Positions 1 through 5,961 of a DNA stretch of 11,519 nucleotides are shown one piece after another. The stretch is taken from the NCBI GenBank assembly GCA_026387085.1, contig JAPLMK010000090.1, positions 1 to 11,519 of the forward strand, read 5' to 3'. The position numbers and the translations under genes were made by a program. A model generated the notes under the pieces. It had not been told where the DNA came from, did not search any database, and saw nothing but the letters and a program-made list of their open reading frames with translations. Source of the stretch: Candidatus Omnitrophota bacterium (GTDB lineage: Bacteria > Ratteibacteria > UBA8468 > MWAK01). Numbering within the stretch: position 1 is the stretch's first letter; the number at the start of each line of letters is the position of its first letter.

Positions 1-556
1 AAAGCAGGTAATCGGTGTCATGAACGTGCAGGTCCACCAGCGCGCTCCCGCTTTTCTGCGCGTCACCCAGCCAGTTCTCCCAGGCCCAGGTCGGCGTAGG
101 TGAAAGCCGGGAAAAATGGAGTGAAAACAAAACGCCCAATTCCTTCCGGTCATAGATTTCTTTTAACCGCATATATTCCGGCCAGAAACGAATCACCTGC
201 GCCACCATAAAAATAACTTTGTGTTTATCGGCGGCTTCAACCATCCGGTCCGCGTCTTCAACCTTCAAAGCAATCGGTTTTTCGCAAATGACGCTCTTCC
301 CGGCTCCGGCGGCTCTAATCACCCACTCCGGATGAAGATAGGTCGGCAGGCAAATATCGATCGCATCTATTTCCGGATTAGTTAAAAGTTCTTCCGCATT
401 ATCGTATGACTTCGCGTGAAACTTCTCTGCCAGTTCCACTGCTTTATCGTGCCTGATGTCAGCAATTCCAACTAATTTTGCGCCGGGCACCAAACTATAG
501 CACTGGCTGTGCATTGCGCCCATAAAACCGGCTCCGATTACACCCATTTTAACCAC
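1..556 (-). CDS. Gfo/Idh/MocA-family NAD(P)-dependent oxidoreductase, N-terminal 185 residues (runs off left edge)
   Basis: The visible part is a Rossmann-fold dinucleotide-binding domain. It begins VVKMGVIGAGFMG, with the GxGxxG motif at residues 8-13 and an acidic IADIR segment (31-35) that probably contacts the cofactor ribose. The family's EKP motif follows at 92-94 (ICEKPIAL). The start of the C-terminal domain is also present, with SGSALVDLHVHDTDYLL at 169-185 matching the family's G-x-x-x-D-x-x-x-H-D element. Proteins of this family oxidise or reduce sugars, inositols and related polyols; the substrate cannot be read here. I chose the GTG at 556 because GGAGG (566-562) sits 5 nt upstream. 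An in-frame ATG at 547 would be 14 nt from that site. The frame is open upstream and is continuous with pyrG, with no intervening stop. The C-terminal half lies outside the window. Confidence 0.88.
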   Translation of the reverse strand, partial: MVKMGVIGAGFMGAMHSQCYSLVPGAKLVGIADIRHDKAVELAEKFHAKSYDNAEELLTNPEIDAIDICLPTYLHPEWVIRAAGAGKSVICEKPIALKVEDADRMVEAADKHKVIFMVAQVIRFWPEYMRLKEIYDRKELGVLFSLHFSRLSPTPTWAWENWLGDAQKSGSALVDLHVHDTDYLL

Positions 557-2194
557 AAAAACCTCCGGGACAGTTGTTTTCATTGCACGGGTTCTATCCA
601 ATGCTCTGGATAAAGAGACCCGCTCTAAGGCCGTGCCTGCACGCCGAAGTGCCGGTGTGGATTGAAACTCCGGGTGAAACTGGGTGGCGGCGAAAAACGG
701 AGGGTCTTTCAACTCCACTATTTCCACCAGCCGACGGTCCGGCCAAAGTCCGGTAGTCAGCAGACCCTTTCTCCTGATTTCCGATAAAAAATCCGGATTA
801 ACTTCAAACCGATGCCGGTGTCTTTCGTTAATTCGGTTCTTGCCATAGGCACGACGGCTGATACTTTTCGCAGTGAGAACACAGGGATAACCGCCCAACC
901 GCATCGTCCCGCCCAGATTTTTTACATCTTTTTGGGAAGACAGGATAGCGATAACCGGGTGCGCGGTCTGCGGATTAAATTCCGTGCTGTGCGCGTCTTT
1001 CCAACCGCAAACGTTCCGGGCAAACTCCACAACGGCAATCTGAAGCCCCAGGCAGATTCCGAAACAGGGAATCCGGTTTTCCCGGGCATACCGGATAGCG
1101 GAAATCATTCCTTCCACTCCGCGCACGCCAAAACCGCCGGGCACCAGAATTCCGGAAACTCCGTTCAGGTGTTTTGCCAGGTCCTCTTCCTTCTCCAGCA
1201 CCTCCGAATCCACCTTCCGGATTTTGACGCAAACCCGGTTGGGGAGGCCGGCGTGATGCAGGGCTTCATCTAAAGATTTATAAGAATCCTGAAGCCGCAC
1301 GTACTTTCCCACCATCGCGATTTCTACCTCGTCCTTCGGTTGCTGCATAATATTAACTACCTTTTCCCACTTTGCCAGCCGGGAGGGCCTCGGCCTCAGG
1401 CGGAGCCGCTTTAAAATGACCGTATCCAAACGTTCCTGGTGGAAAACAAGCGGGATACGGTAAATACAACTGGTATCGAGCGCTTCCACCACCGCTTCCG
1501 AAGGAACGTTGCAGTATAAACTAATCTTCGCGCGGGCTTCCGCCGAAATCGGTCTTTCCGTCCGGCAGATAATTATATCCGGCTGGATACCAATTTCACG
1601 CAAACGCTCCACGGAATGCTGGGTTGGTTTGGTCTTCAGTTCCGCGGCTGCGCGAATATACGGCACATAGGTAAGATGAATGCAACAGGTATCTTCCGGG
1701 TTGACGTCCTGCCGAAACTGCCGAATCGCTTCCAGAAAAGGCAGGCTTTCAATATCACCGACGGTTCCGCCGATCTCCGTTATCACAATTTCAACCTTGC
1801 CCTGGCGCGCTCTTTTTATCCGGCGCTTAATTTCATCGGTAATATGCGGCACCACCTGGATGGTCCGTCCCAAGAAATCGCCCCGGCGCTCTTTTTCGAT
1901 AATATCATGGTACACCTGGCCGGCGGTCGTATTATTAATCTTGCCCAAAGTCAGGGTGGTAAAACGTTCGTAGTGCCCCAAATCAAGGTCTGTCTCGGCC
2001 CCGTCCTTGGTCACAAATACCTCTCCATGCTGATAGGGGGTAAGCGTGCCCGGGTCAACGTTAAGATAGGGGTCAAATTTCTGCAGCGTAATCCGATAAC
2101 CGCGCGCCTCAAGCAACGTGCCGACGGAAGCAGAAGCCACGCCTTTACCCAAAGAAGAAAGCACCCCGCCGGTTACAAAAATATATTTAACCAT
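557..2194 (-). CDS. pyrG: CTP synthase (glutamine-hydrolysing), without a stop codon before the next gene
   Basis: CTP synthase makes CTP from UTP, ATP and glutamine. From ATG 2194 the amidoligase domain begins MVKYIFVTGGVLSSLGKG (P-loop region), followed by QKFDPYLNVDPGTL, DGAETDLDLGHYERF and EIGGTVGDIESLPF. The class I glutamine amidotransferase domain has PGGFGVRG, the nucleophile Cys381 in GICLG, and the His507/Glu509 pair in QFHPEF. These positions match the Bacillus-type enzyme of about 535 residues, so there is no internal deletion. After about residue 512 the usual arginine-proline-rich, PLF-containing tail is not recognisable. The frame reads straight into the downstream oxidoreductase with no stop codon, checked codon by codon. 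A TAG at 594-596 in the frame reached by losing one base would give about 533 residues, the normal length. The start has GGAG 4 nt upstream and lies 10 nt after mntP. The true C-terminus is uncertain. Confidence 0.9.
562..566 (-). promoter_or_regulatory. Shine-Dalgarno GGAGG for the oxidoreductase
   Basis: GGAGG reads on the minus strand 5 nt before the GTG at 556. It lies inside the reading frame that continues from pyrG (codons for P-E-V). A strong site here argues that the oxidoreductase starts independently, whatever becomes of the missing pyrG stop codon. Confidence 0.6.
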
Positions 2195-2204
2195 TTTTCT
2201 CCGC

Positions 2205-2657
2205 CTAATTTACGAAAAGTATTTTTAGACCGATGCCGATTATAACGATACCTCCGGCAATCTCAATTTTTCCGGCAAACAAACGACCGAATTTATGCCC
2301 GATAAAAACCCCGAAAAATGAAAAGAGGAAAGTTACCATGCCGATAATAATAGCCGGCAGGGCGATTGCAACATTCAAAAAAGAAAGGCTTAAACCCACC
2401 GCCAGAGCATCAATACTGGTGGCGAGCGCCAATCCCAGCAAAACCATCGTATTTACACCCGGTCCTTTCTTTTCAGCCTCATTTATTTTGAAAGATTCAT
2501 AAATCATTTTACACCCAATCAGGAACAAAAGTCCAAAAGCAATCCAATGGTCAACTCCGGAGATAAAATTTTTCATGACGGCGCCGGCGGCAATTGAAAC
2601 CGCAAACGCATCCAGCGAAAGCCCGATTGCAATCAAAAAGATTATTAACAAATCCAT
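2205..2657 (-). CDS. mntP: MntP-type manganese exporter with an internal deletion removing the second membrane helix
   Basis: MntP exports excess Mn(II) across the inner membrane. The protein begins MDLLIIFLIAIGLSLDAFAV and carries both conserved Asp motifs: LSLDAF (D16, helix 1) and TSIDALAVG (D83). It is 150 residues, against about 185-190 for the family. The loss is localised: SIAAGAVMKN (21-30) is followed directly by FISGVDHWIAFG (31-42). Family members have roughly 33 residues in between, forming helix 2 with its conserved proline and G-W element. The frame is kept. Five hydrophobic segments remain (about 2-22, 37-55, 70-93, 96-120, 131-149) instead of six, which would invert the topology of everything after helix 1. 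No good Shine-Dalgarno site precedes the ATG. It is probably non-functional if the deletion is real. The stop lies 10 nt before pyrG, so the two are probably co-transcribed. Confidence 0.85.
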   Translation of the reverse strand: MDLLIIFLIAIGLSLDAFAVSIAAGAVMKNFISGVDHWIAFGLLFLIGCKMIYESFKINEAEKKGPGVNTMVLLGLALATSIDALAVGLSLSFLNVAIALPAIIIGMVTFLFSFFGVFIGHKFGRLFAGKIEIAGGIVIIGIGLKILFVN

Positions 2658-2799
2658 TGAAGAAATTAATTTGGTCGTCGTCAGAGACTGTGCTCACCTC
2701 GACGAAACCTAGACCGAACTCTGGCAAACAGATGTACCCCGTTATAAGTTCATTTCTAACAATGCGAGCGCAAAAACTGCAAGATAAGCTAAATGATAA
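2658..2799 (-). promoter_or_regulatory. Possible structured leader between the GDT1 gene and mntP
   Basis: This 142-nt gap precedes mntP. On the minus strand it has a TATAAC -10-like hexamer at about 2742-2747, with no good -35. Roughly 80 nt of putative leader follow, containing CGTCG...CGACG arms extended by GGT...ACC around a bulge. mntP genes are often controlled by the yybP-ykoY manganese riboswitch, but I do not see its conserved GGGGAGUAG-type core. I call only a possible structured leader. Part of it is also a repeat, listed separately. Confidence 0.25.
2673..2735 (-). repeat. Long-form copy of the GCCAGAGTTCGG...TCTGACGAC repeat
   Basis: On the minus strand GCCAGAGTTCGG (2725-2714) is followed by TCTGACGAC (2685-2677) and then GACC. 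The same two blocks in the same order occur on the plus strand at 11398-11423, there separated by only 5 nt instead of about 28. Two matches of 12 and 9 nt in fixed order are unlikely by chance, so this appears to be a dispersed repeat. The copy here sits in the mntP leader. Confidence 0.5.
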
Positions 2800-3486
2800 T
2801 TATTTTCTGAATCTTCCAGCCCGCACCTTGCTTTTATCTTTTTTTCTTACCAAAAGATAAGTACTAACAAAAGCACCTAAAACAACCCCGCTCATTATTG
2901 ATAAAACCGGAAAAAGGCTCAGTTTTGATGAGATGATTTTAAAAATACCCGTAAAACCAAACAACATGAAAACAACCGCGGAGATCCACTTCACGACATT
3001 CTCGGGGATGTGTTTTTTCATGACAATACCTACCATAATTCCCACGGCATCAGCAATCACCATACCTGTAGTCGTCCCTAGCAAGACACCCAGCGTGTTG
3101 CGATATTCAATTGCTAAACTAATCGTAGCAAGCTGAGTCTTGTCCCCCATTTCAGCCAAAAAAAATGCAATGGCGACGGTCGCCACCGGTCCAAACTTTG
3201 ATTCTCTCTTAACGCCATTCGCAAGCGTATCTCCTCGTAATGTCCATAAACCAAAAATAATAAATGAGGCGGCGGCAACAAGCGTGATGGTATCAAACGG
3301 AACAACTTTTGTTAATAATCTTCCTACCACAACTGCAAGCGCATGATTAACCGCCGTAGCAAGAAAAACAGCCCACAGAACCTGCGTCGCTCTATATCGG
3401 GCGGCAAATGCCATAGCCAAGAGCTGAGTCTTATCCCCCATCTCCGCCAAAACTACAAAAAAAAGTGAAGCTAAAAATGCTGTCAT
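2800..3486 (-). CDS. TMEM165/GDT1 (UPF0016) family divalent-cation transporter
   Basis: Members of this family, including bacterial manganese exporters such as MneA and the eukaryotic Gdt1/TMEM165 proteins, move Mn(II) or Ca(II) across membranes. The signature EMGDKTQ occurs twice, at 15-21 and 112-118, in the internally duplicated two-half architecture. Each copy is followed by a helix ending near an arginine (AFAARYR and SLAIEYR). Hydrophobic segments fall at about 3-28, 33-57, 66-83, 101-125, 131-156 and 166-186. An additional one at 192-213 precedes a basic tail (RKKDKSKVRAGRFRK). The protein is 228 residues, longer than the usual 190 or so because of that extra helix and tail. It lies 21 nt after the DUF4337 gene and upstream of mntP, so two Mn-efflux-type genes are neighbours. 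CCGG is much rarer here than in the flanking core genes. No clear Shine-Dalgarno site is visible. Confidence 0.9.
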   Translation of the reverse strand: MTAFLASLFFVVLAEMGDKTQLLAMAFAARYRATQVLWAVFLATAVNHALAVVVGRLLTKVVPFDTITLVAAASFIIFGLWTLRGDTLANGVKRESKFGPVATVAIAFFLAEMGDKTQLATISLAIEYRNTLGVLLGTTTGMVIADAVGIMVGIVMKKHIPENVVKWISAVVFMLFGFTGIFKIISSKLSLFPVLSIMSGVVLGAFVSTYLLVRKKDKSKVRAGRFRK

Positions 3487-3507
3487 AATCAGTAAAACAC
3501 TATCGTG

Positions 3508-4047
3508 CTAAGAAATAAACAGGAAAAACCCGTTAAAGAAATAGATCAGGCCCATAAGGCCGGAAGCCAGACCGACATACCAGACCGATTTTCTCTTCGT
3601 TAAGGCCGCAATTGACGAAAGCAGTATCGCAATCTGCAAAAATACAATTGCCATTCCGAATATCTGTGAATGCTTTTGGGCATCGTTGCGCAGGGACTCC
3701 AGCCGTTTGGCATCTTTTTGAATATCCGCCATCTCCGAATCGTACCGTTTAATGGTATCAGTATATTCGGCAATTTTTTTTTGATATTCCTCCAACAGGG
3801 ATTTGGATGCTCCCGGACCAATTGTTTTCAGCTCCAACTCCAAATTTTCCTTCTGCAATTCATGCTGGTAACTCTTAATGCTCTTGGATTGATAATAGGA
3901 CCATTGGTTTGATGCTTGCGACTGGGCCATAACAGAACGGGTTGAGAATGACCCTCCCTTAAAAGTGGAAAGTGTTGCGCAGACCGCCAGGATTACCGTG
4001 GAAAGCGCCAGAATACTAAGCCATTTTTCTTTTCTTTCTTCAGCCAT
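3508..4047 (-). CDS. DUF4337-family membrane protein
   Basis: I recognise the DUF4337 pattern: a short charged N-terminus and a first membrane helix (about 10-28, SILALSTVILAVCATLS). TFKGGSFSTRSVMAQSQASNQWSYYQ follows in that pattern, with FKGG at 29-32 and NQWSYYQ at 47-53. A charged, helical, probably coiled-coil region spans about 55-125 (KNLE, EEYQKKIAEYTDTIKRYD-like content). Two closely spaced C-terminal helices lie at about 130-150 and 154-178. Its molecular function is unknown. The topology suggests a coiled-coil domain held between membrane segments, perhaps an oligomeric inner-membrane protein. It is the first gene of the short DUF4337-GDT1-mntP-pyrG run. No Shine-Dalgarno site is seen before the ATG, and a long gene-free stretch lies upstream. 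CCGG is scarce, as in the GDT1 gene. Confidence 0.82.
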   Translation of the reverse strand: MAEERKEKWLSILALSTVILAVCATLSTFKGGSFSTRSVMAQSQASNQWSYYQSKSIKSYQHELQKENLELELKTIGPGASKSLLEEYQKKIAEYTDTIKRYDSEMADIQKDAKRLESLRNDAQKHSQIFGMAIVFLQIAILLSSIAALTKRKSVWYVGLASGLMGLIYFFNGFFLFIS

Positions 4048-4137
4048 GTGGGTTTTTGGGCCATAAGAGTGGCAAGGCCCTGTCTTTTTGGAGCTCCTGT
4101 TTTTTTGTAAGGTTTATGTCTTCAGAAGATATAAGCG

Positions 4138-4149
4138 CTTGATGTCAAG
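4138..4149 (-). promoter_or_regulatory. CTTGACATCAAG inverted repeat with a TTGACA -35-like hexamer
   Basis: The minus strand reads CTTGACATCAAG, two 5-bp arms around CA, and contains an exact TTGACA (4148-4143) about 95 nt upstream of the DUF4337 start. No matching TATAAT lies 16-18 nt downstream; TATATC comes only 10 nt after it. It could be an operator or a degenerate promoter for the DUF4337-GDT1-mntP-pyrG run. Confidence 0.2.
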
Positions 4150-4483
4150 TTGTGCGGTTTGATATCGGTCCACATTATTTATTTAATCCTGTTTCTTTCC
4201 TGCAAATTGTACTTCTTTCCGCGTTCCAAAATCAACCTTATCCAGGGATTGCAAAAAAACTAAGGTTGCTAAAACCTCGACCACACAGAATTCTTCACGA
4301 GAACGGCTCAAAATGGCACACCTGCATCAACGGCGGTAACACTACTTCTTCCTGCGGTGAAATAGTTTGACCAGTTCTACAGACCAGAACGGGAAGGAAG
4401 AGAGGAAAACAACCAGATTAATATCCACAAATCCCAAGTTAATAAATCCATTAATAAAATTTAAATTGGACGCAAATATACGC

Positions 4484-4623
4484 AAATGCTAAAAAAATAC
4501 CACGGAAGCACGGAAGAAGGGAAACACGGAATAAAGCAATTTAGAACAGAAAAAACTAAAATGCATTAAATCTTTCTTCAGTGTTTCCGTAGTTTTCTGT
4601 GTTTCCGTGGTAATCTTAGCATT
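4484..4623. repeat. Palindromic dispersed element, copy 1
   Basis: Terminal inverted repeats TACCACGGAA (4498-4507) and TTCCGTGGTA (4603-4612) enclose 115 bp with further internal ACACGGA / CAGTGTTTCCGT arms. An outer pair, AATGCTA (about 4485-4491) and TAGCATT (4617-4623), extends the palindrome. Still further out, CGCAAAT is repeated at about 4471-4487 and ATCTGCGTTC lies near 4652-4661. A second copy is at 11326-11445. It codes for nothing and lies just downstream of kdsB, where the folded transcript could act in termination or RNA stability. Confidence 0.75.
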
Positions 4624-4662
4624 GCTTAAATTTTTAAATCTATACCTTCAGTAATCTGCGTT

Positions 4663-5388
4663 CTAAAAGCTTTTATTCAGCCGTTCCAAATCCTCCGGCG
4701 TATCCACGCACTGGCTGTCAAAAGGGGTAATGACCACCCGGATTTTAGCACCGTTTTCCTGCGCGCGCAACTGTTCCAATTGCTCGATCTCTTCCAGGGC
4801 TCCGGTTGGCCAGGCGGCAAATTTCAACAGAAAATCCTTCCGGAAACCGTAAACGCCCAGATGCTTATAGGCGCCGGCCTTCGGCAACCTTCCCTGATTA
4901 TCGCGTGCGTATGGAATTGAGGCCCGGGTGAAATAAAGCGCATCGCCAAACCGGTCTACCACCACCTTGACCGCGTTGGTATCAACCCACTCTGCTTCGC
5001 TTAACAAGGGCGCGGCCGCAGTCGTCATCAGGACACCCGGTATTTGAAAAGGTTCGGCTACGGCAACAATAACTTCCGGCGCAATAAACGGCTCATCCGC
5101 CTGGATATTTATAAATATATCGGCTTCAATTTCCCGGGCAAGATAAGCCGCCCGGTCCGAACCGGAACGGAAATCTCCGGTAAACTTCCGGACCACCCCG
5201 TTAAAGTCCTGCACCGCTTTAACCACCCGGTCATCGTCGGTTACCACGATAACCTCGTCCATTATTTTGGCTTTTTGCGCCTGACAATAAACATGCTCAA
5301 TCAGAGTCCTGCCCTTCAGGACCGCCAGCACTTTCCCGGGAAAACGACTGGACTGGTAACGCGCCGGTATCACGCCGATTATTTTCAT
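4663..5388 (-). CDS. kdsB: 3-deoxy-manno-octulosonate cytidylyltransferase (CMP-Kdo synthetase)
   Basis: KdsB activates Kdo with CTP to give CMP-Kdo, the donor for the inner core of lipopolysaccharide, in the cytoplasm. The 241-residue protein has the nucleotide-binding start IPARYQSSRFPGKVLA (7-22) and VIVVTDDDRV (46-55). SGSDR (75-79), YFTRASIPYARD (152-163), YKHLGVYGFRKDFL (174-187), LEQLRAQENG (204-213) and VDTPEDLER (228-236) follow in the normal family order. The usual QGDEP metal/nucleotide motif reads QADEP (96-100), a small but uncommon change. Otherwise it looks complete and functional. The ATG has only AT-rich sequence before it and no Shine-Dalgarno site. It lies 67 nt after the end of aroK. 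kdsB and pyrG are adjacent in many Gram-negative genomes; here three genes and a repeat separate them. Confidence 0.94.
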   Translation of the reverse strand: MKIIGVIPARYQSSRFPGKVLAVLKGRTLIEHVYCQAQKAKIMDEVIVVTDDDRVVKAVQDFNGVVRKFTGDFRSGSDRAAYLAREIEADIFINIQADEPFIAPEVIVAVAEPFQIPGVLMTTAAAPLLSEAEWVDTNAVKVVVDRFGDALYFTRASIPYARDNQGRLPKAGAYKHLGVYGFRKDFLLKFAAWPTGALEEIEQLEQLRAQENGAKIRVVITPFDSQCVDTPEDLERLNKSF

Positions 5389-5485
5389 AATAATTAATTG
5401 TAAAATTCAAATTGTAAAGTGCAAAATATAAAATTGTTGTTTTTCACAAAGTAGTTCATTTTGCATTCTTCATTTTGCATTTTGA
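5389..5485. repeat. AT-rich short-period repeat region between aroK and kdsB
   Basis: The minus strand carries TGCAAAATG twice in close succession (about 5480-5458), followed by related words such as TTTGCACTTTACAATTTG and TTTTACAATT. This low-complexity sequence supplies the last codons of aroK (KCKMKNAK) and all of the sequence before kdsB. It explains why kdsB has no visible ribosome-binding site. No clear promoter was found in it. Confidence 0.45.
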
Positions 5486-5961
5486 AATTTGCAATAACGA
5501 ATCTTTAGGCAGTAACTTGATAATCTCTTCCGCTACAGTCTGCGGAGTTTTAGCGTCCGTATCCACGCAAATATCCGCCTTCCGGTAAAAAGGCAGACGC
5601 TGCGCCAGGAGGTTTTCAATAGTCTCCTTGCTTGGAAGGGAACAGAATTCCTCCCCTGCCTTCTTCGAGGTATTCAAAAGCGGACGGCTCGCATCTCCGG
5701 TAACCCGTTTTCTGATTTCGCCCGGAGAAACCATTAAAAAAATAACCATGCCGTTTTCCGGGCAACCTCTCCAACCACTTCCTTCTCCAGGGAACGGAAA
5801 AACGGTTCACCCCGCAATTGAAAAATTTTCTTAATCGATTGACCGGCTTTATCTTCAATGATACAATCGGTATCGATAAATTCGAGATTTAATTGCCGGG
5901 CCAGAATCTTTCCGGTTGCGCTCTTGCCGGCTCCCATAAATCCGGTCAGGACAATTTTCAT
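5456..5961 (-). pseudogene. aroK: Shikimate kinase with internal deletion and frameshift
   Basis: Shikimate kinase phosphorylates shikimate with ATP, two steps before chorismate. The N-terminal frame (ATG 5961 to TAA 5734, 75 codons) has the Walker A motif GFMGAGKS (7-14), the shikimate-binding Asp in IDTD (D32) and Arg56 in EPFFRSLEKEV. It then runs out of frame after GEVA (64-67). The C-terminal half continues in another frame from about 5758: ENGMVIFLMVSPGEI, then the lid region GDASRPLL and FYRKADICVDTDAKTPQTVAEEI. About 25 residues are missing between them, including the ATGGG shikimate-binding loop, so correcting the frame alone would not restore activity. The start overlaps aroC by ATGA, so the two are translationally coupled. 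The last about 15 residues are read from AT-rich repeat sequence. Either a decayed gene or an assembly deletion. Confidence 0.85.

Larger units (their letters stand above)
4048..4662. other. 615-nt gene-free intergenic region between kdsB and the DUF4337 gene
   Basis: I see no supportable gene on either strand. The 72-codon plus-strand frame at 4152-4370 has a GTG start with no ribosome-binding site and resembles nothing I know. The region contains a CTTGA-N2-TCAAG inverted repeat (4138-4149). A small GTTCT/AGAAC hairpin lies near 4375-4391, and a large palindromic element occupies the kdsB-proximal end (listed separately). Position 4280-4430 holds nothing I can name. CCGG is nearly absent. 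Confidence 0.6.

Noticed and set aside
812..1273. Plus-strand 153-codon open frame opposite pyrG
   Set aside because: It is antisense to conserved CTP synthase codons, has no ribosome-binding site and resembles no known protein. The same applies to the other plus-strand frames opposite pyrG, aroC, glgC and the SurA-like gene.
2658..2799. yybP-ykoY manganese riboswitch upstream of mntP
   Set aside because: It would be expected for this gene family, but the conserved core sequence is not visible; a covariance search would be needed.
4058..4090. GGGCC...GGCCC hairpin followed by T-rich sequence on the plus strand
   Set aside because: It looks like an intrinsic terminator, but no plus-strand gene precedes it, and on the minus strand it is not followed by T residues.
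4152..4370. Plus-strand 72-codon frame in the intergenic region
   Set aside because: GTG start without a Shine-Dalgarno site, no recognisable motif, and it lies in a non-coding, repeat-bearing gap.
5734..5758. Programmed frameshifting or phase variation at the seven-base T run in aroK
   Set aside because: A slip could join the two frames, but the missing about 25 residues with the GGG loop would still be absent, and the run lies after the deletion point.
5616..5858. Third minus-strand frame (80 codons) across the aroK lesion
   Set aside because: It overlaps both aroK halves in the remaining frame and has no shikimate kinase features, so it is a by-product of the frameshifted region.
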